Source: Lactifluus volemus | Lineage: Eukaryota > Basidiomycota > Agaricomycetes > Russulales > Russulaceae | Assembly (NCBI GenBank): GCA_022376515.1 | Contig: WTXI01000587.1 | Span: forward strand, 1 to 13,093 | Reading direction: 5' to 3' | DNA length: 13,093 bases | Shown here: piece by piece, positions 10,401 through 13,093 of the stretch | Numbering within the stretch: the first letter of the stretch is position 1 | Layout: every line of letters begins with the position of its first letter | The notes under the pieces: generated by a model | Database searches by the model: none | Told to the model about the DNA's origin: nothing | Seen by the model: the letters and a program-made list of their open reading frames with translations, nothing else | Translations under genes and position numbers: made by a program

Positions 10401-10530
10401 CGTCCCCCGAAGCTGCCACTGTGGTGCCTCTGATATCTCGAGAGAGCTTCGAGGTTACCCCGGCGGGGTTGCGACGGGATCGAGCGCGAGGAAAATCTGG
10501 TGGGAGAGGAACGAGAATGGATAGGGACAT
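7410..10530 (-). CDS. Ras guanine-nucleotide exchange factor (RasGEF_N plus RasGEF/Cdc25-like domain)
   Basis: RasGEFs load Ras-family GTPases with GTP at membranes. The model has seven exons: 10530-9621, 9569-8401, 8350-8258, 8197-8074, 8008-7889, 7832-7703 and 7638-7410 (2775 nt, 924 aa). Introns are 50-65 nt and all phases agree. The ATG at 10530 follows an in-frame stop. Residues 1-170 are serine/proline-rich and probably disordered. About 170-305 is helical with charged heptad-like stretches. A basic patch follows (KKKIRFRRLTLTRRPSNRRS). RasGEF_N spans about 400-510 (DPLDTFLLCFRAFCDP, VRARVLRLMNNWISHYW). The catalytic RasGEF domain is about 610-850: RQLALFMSEGYFRMIPEDLW, AAVMTFFIALAL joined to RSHEYHNYSAMCSIYSGL, PAVPAM, and VIREMEHWHVPYNYPRAEH near its end. 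The C-tail is proline-rich and ends KPLPPLPQV, a possible SH3 ligand. No SH3 domain like that of Cdc25 is visible. The catalytic part departs from consensus, so activity is uncertain; family membership is clear. Confidence 0.88.
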
Positions 10531-10580
10531 GGTTTGGGGAGAGAAGTATAATCAATTGGATCCATAACAGGGTGTGGGCT

Positions 10581-10590
10581 GGGTTTATAT
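10581..10590 (-). promoter_or_regulatory. TATA-like box of the RasGEF gene
   Basis: On the minus strand this reads ATATAAACCC, placed 51-60 nt before the RasGEF start codon at 10530. Sequence and spacing fit a fungal TATA element with a short leader. Transcription start is not known. Confidence 0.45.
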
Positions 10591-10728
10591 GTATGATTCA
10601 CAACGTGTAATGTGGCAGATCTCAAGCCACAAGTTCATTGAGTGCCCGCGGAATCTGTGGTAAAGGTAAGTCCTGAGACCACTATATCACGCTATCAGTG
10701 TGGCTGATCATCCATTTTTCCCAGTGGC

Positions 10729-10739
10729 ATTGGGCCAAT
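10729..10739. promoter_or_regulatory. Back-to-back CCAAT boxes upstream of the RasGEF gene
   Basis: ATTGG and CCAAT face each other with one base between them (ATTGG-G-CCAAT), about 200 bp upstream of the RasGEF ATG. This distance is normal for sites bound by the fungal CCAAT-binding HAP/NF-Y complex. The arms extend further as a near-palindrome (tggc..ggca). Confidence 0.5.
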
Positions 10740-10759
10740 GGCACCGGCACTCGTCACAT

Positions 10760-12279
10760 GGGTAACCCTTGATAACGAGGCCGATCTATGTGAGTAAGTG
10801 GATCATTGCGGTTTTTGGAGGCGAGAATACGACGGGAAACTGAAAGCGGGGGTGCCACACGGCACGTGCCTCTAACTAACCCTTCCGCACCCTCGCTTGC
10901 GAAGAATGAATTGCTCACTTTGACCTTATCCTATGACAAAAATCTGGAAGCACTCGAACTGTGCCACAACAAATTCTGTCCAAGAAGTAGTGTAAGATAA
11001 GCATGCGAATGAGCCCTCAGACCTCAGGCTGACGTGAAGCAGAAGAAAGGGACGCAAGGCTAAGGGCATAACTACGCGAGTCACGAAGGGAAGATTGCTA
11101 CCGAAAGATGTATTCTAGGGAGAACTTTCGAGACCCCTTGGCACCAATTCCAGAACCAAGTCTGTAATTTCAGCGCGCGTCCACGCAAATTCTGATTCAG
11201 AAATTCTCTTCGGCACTGGAGATCCTCTCCACCCGATGACATCACTGGGAGAGCATGAGTAGAGGCCAAAAAAAAAAAGTGGACACAAAATCGAACCATC
11301 TAGATCGTCAAAGCGCTTTTTATTTGGGAGTCAACTAAATCGCTAACTACCTTCGAGCCCAAGGCATACCCCGAGTGCATGGACCATCATTTCCCTCAGT
11401 TACGTGTCGCTGAATAGACTGTCAGCCGCTCCACCTTGGGCATTTCTTGCTCTGAATACCTGTTACACCAACCAATTGTCGAGGACCTGATCGCGGTCAA
11501 ACAAGTAGACTCCAACACTATCTCGTTGTCCTTCGACGATCTCTCTCAAAATCACATAGCACCTGGTAGAATCGACTCTCTACTTTTTCATCTCACTGCT
11601 TCTATCATCCGACAATCCTCCACCCAGTGATACTCCTAACAGCCTCGCTGAATTGCTGGCTGAGGCTCATGCACGTTAGCGGAAACTCTCCTCAGACTGC
11701 GTAATTCACCATTGTGCAATAGCGCTCAGGTCCTCTTTGTCATGCAGTCGAAAAAATCATCTGACCAGCGCCTGCTCGAGTATCAACTCTTCGAGTCGTA
11801 TATCCAGGGTGTTGGCGCTTTTCACCCAATTGTGCATAAAGTCCTTATTTGCTTTTACTTTGTTGGACATTGACTGATCTTTGACACTACCACGTCGACC
11901 TCTCCATCCCGTCCTCCTTTGCAATCTCTTCCGGCCTCAACACCGCTCCTGTGGAAAACTAAGCCGTCTACTAACGCGCCGGATTTGTACCCTCAGACTG
12001 TCCATCCCCTGCCGATTCAACACGTTCAATACACCACGCCAAGATCATTCTTCCAAGGTGTTTGAGGATGTGTGGAAGAGAGGACTTCCGAAGTCGGCAG
12101 ATCCTCATCGTTCGAGACCGTAATGACGCCCGCTTTCCGTATTGCGGGCGGGTTAAACCTGTCCGTAAACGTCCCATACTCGTAACCGTACCGGCCATAC
12201 CCGCATTTCACGATACGATACATGTGGAACTTGAAACCAGGGCAGGTTGTCATCACAACAGACAGGGGCAGTATCCCAA
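10760..12279. other. Long intergenic interval without a supportable gene
   Basis: About 1.5 kb with no open frame that resembles a known family and no chain of exons that I could join. Open stretches such as 10806-11000 and 11436-11630 (plus) begin with TTG rather than ATG and have no recognisable content. A 63-codon Pro/Ser/Thr-rich open frame at 11874-12065 (plus) could be an exon relic but has no partner. A run of A residues sits at 11269-11278, and a 7-bp-stem hairpin at 12127-12150. Confidence 0.55.
12127..12150. repeat. GC-rich inverted repeat (hairpin)
   Basis: cgcccgc (12127-12133) pairs perfectly with gcgggcg (12144-12150) around a 10-base loop. It is followed by gggttaaacc and several scattered acc/cgt-rich words up to about 12210. 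It could be a transposon-end relic or a simple structured element. No target-site duplication or partner copy was found in the window. Confidence 0.5.
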
Positions 12280-12287
12280 CATAAAAG
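12280..12287 (+). promoter_or_regulatory. Possible TATA-like element for the small secreted-protein ORF
   Basis: cataaaag lies about 160 bp before the ATG at 12445. The stretch between is pyrimidine-rich and contains ctttcctaggt (about 12337-12347), which could be an intron acceptor in the leader. This is weak and rests on the ORF being real. Confidence 0.25.
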
Positions 12288-12444
12288 CTCGACTTTGCTC
12301 CTGATGACCTTCCTAGTCACATCTCACTTGGTTTTCTTTCCTAGGTGCGTATACTTTCTATCCACCATCATTCAAAGTTATTTTTCCAACACACACAACA
12401 GGCAGGCCCTCCCAAACGTCTATCATATTACCCCCTCGACGGAA

Positions 12445-12591
12445 ATGTTGTTCTTCAAACTCTCCATCGCTCTTCTTGCTCCCCTCGCTGCGTCGGCTGT
12501 CGCGATCAATCGGGCCGTCCCCAGCGGCCGGGACGCCGCCCAAGTGACCCAGATCCCCCTTGACTCAATATTCCTGCTGGACAGGAAGTAG
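12445..12591 (+). CDS. Putative small secreted protein, or its first exon
   Basis: I do not recognise the family. The ATG at 12445 opens a 48-codon frame starting MLFFKLSIALLAPLAASAVA, a textbook signal peptide (one lysine, hydrophobic core, small residues before a likely cut after A20), then INRAVPSGRDAAQ. Read straight through, it ends at TAG 12589-12591. A GTGACC donor after CAA (codon 33) and a GGACAG acceptor would give a short intron, but the next frame then stops after about five codons. Downstream, 12605-12742 has another open frame (HPPGWRTSGK.., two cysteines, ending NFGS at TGA) that may be a further exon or the decayed remainder. The gene may be intact and short, spliced in a way I could not resolve, or a pseudogene. 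Confidence 0.4.
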   Translation: MLFFKLSIALLAPLAASAVAINRAVPSGRDAAQVTQIPLDSIFLLDRK

Positions 12592-12742
12592 AGTGCTTTT
12601 AAGGCATCCACCAGGTTGGCGTACAAGCGGCAAGACTCACTCGGCGTGCGGGGTACAGTGCAAGTCTGCTAGTACGACTGTCCAGTTCCACGCTGACTGG
12701 AAATGGGACTTGATGCTTGATGCATCGAATTTTGGAAGTTGA

Positions 12743-12950
12743 TTTTTGATAAGTCGCAGTTTGTTCACCATACCCACTATATTATTTCAGAATGTGATAT
12801 GCTGTGTGGTCACTTCATCCAATGGGTGCTGCTCAAGAAGTTTAGGTTTTCTTCTCTAAAGTACCTAAATTTCCGTATTGTTCAGCCATGTCATCCGTCT
12901 GGTGGTTAATTAAAAATACATCTCAATAAGATAAATTGGACTACGTCCTC
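12743..12950. other. AT-rich spacer, nothing recognised
   Basis: This stretch is AT-rich (for example ggttaattaaaaatacatctc near 12903) with stops in all frames and no motif that I can name. Confidence 0.5.
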
Positions 12951-13093
12951 GCACCCACAAGTTTCAAGATCTACGTGACGGAGCGCGGGGTCACGGTTTG
13001 CGACAGTTCGAGCTGGGCTCTAACGCGCACGGCGATCCCCGAAAGATATGGGGACACGCACGGACATGGCCGGGCCGAGTTGACTTCGCGCAT
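12951..13093. other. GC-rich window edge, open in several frames
   Basis: Base composition changes sharply to GC-rich about 140 bases before the end. The minus strand is open for 40 codons from the window edge to a TAG near 12976, and two plus-strand frames are also open to the edge. No family similarity was seen and coding strand cannot be decided. It could be the end of a neighbouring gene. Confidence 0.3.

Noticed and set aside
10950..10975. Possible tRNA T-arm-like word (cactcgaactgtgcc)
   Set aside because: It does not fit the GGTTCGAAYCC box on either strand, and no matching acceptor stem or A box is nearby.
11269..11278. A-run that could mark a retroposed poly(A) tail
   Set aside because: It is only about 10 bases long, with no preceding coding remnant and no visible target-site duplication.
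11874..12065. 63-codon Pro/Ser/Thr-rich plus-strand open frame
   Set aside because: It has no ATG, no convincing splice sites and no recognised domain. It could be an exon relic, but the evidence is too thin.
12026..12256. 76-codon minus-strand open frame with aromatic-rich start
   Set aside because: It overlaps other open frames on both strands, and I found no family motif or splice partners.

Overview
This is nuclear DNA from a filamentous basidiomycete, most likely an Agaricomycete mushroom-type fungus. Three conserved eukaryotic genes are visible. All are cut by many very short introns (46 to 65 nt, 38 in total) with GT or occasional GC donors, CTNAN-like branch points and CAG/TAG/AAG acceptors. 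This intron density and size, plus a basidiomycete-like Rictor and a fungal ribosomal protein uL22, point to that group. No species can be named from the sequence alone. No open reading frame longer than about 370 codons exists, so each gene was rebuilt by joining exons at splice sites that keep both reading frame and family similarity.

Layout: 1-630 is non-coding or the 3' flank of the first gene. 631-5939 (minus) is a 28-exon gene for the TORC2 subunit Rictor (Ste20/Tsc11/Avo3 family), about 1310 aa. 5940-6072 is a 133-bp divergent promoter. 6073-6919 (plus) is a 6-exon gene for cytosolic ribosomal protein uL22 (RPL17), 190 aa, whose first coding exon is only 4 nt. 6920-7409 is the convergent 3' region. 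7410-10530 (minus) is a 7-exon gene for a Ras guanine-nucleotide exchange factor with RasGEF_N and a divergent RasGEF (Cdc25-like) domain, about 924 aa. 10531-10760 is its promoter, with a TATA-like box and a back-to-back CCAAT pair. 10760-12279 holds no gene that I can support. 12445-12591 (plus) is a possible start of a small secreted protein. The last ~140 bases are GC-rich, open in several frames, and run off the window.

How the genes relate: Rictor is the defining subunit of TOR complex 2, Ras-family GTPases are activated by RasGEFs and are known TORC2 inputs in some eukaryotes, and ribosomal protein genes are classic TOR-pathway outputs. The neighbourhood is therefore thematically suggestive, but co-functioning is my inference and chance linkage is possible. 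I saw no mobile element, CRISPR, tRNA or novel defence-like system. The most useful observations are about gene structure: a probable GC-AG intron, a probable microexon, an in-frame 51-nt intron, a 4-nt coding exon, the divergent promoter and a divergent RasGEF catalytic domain.
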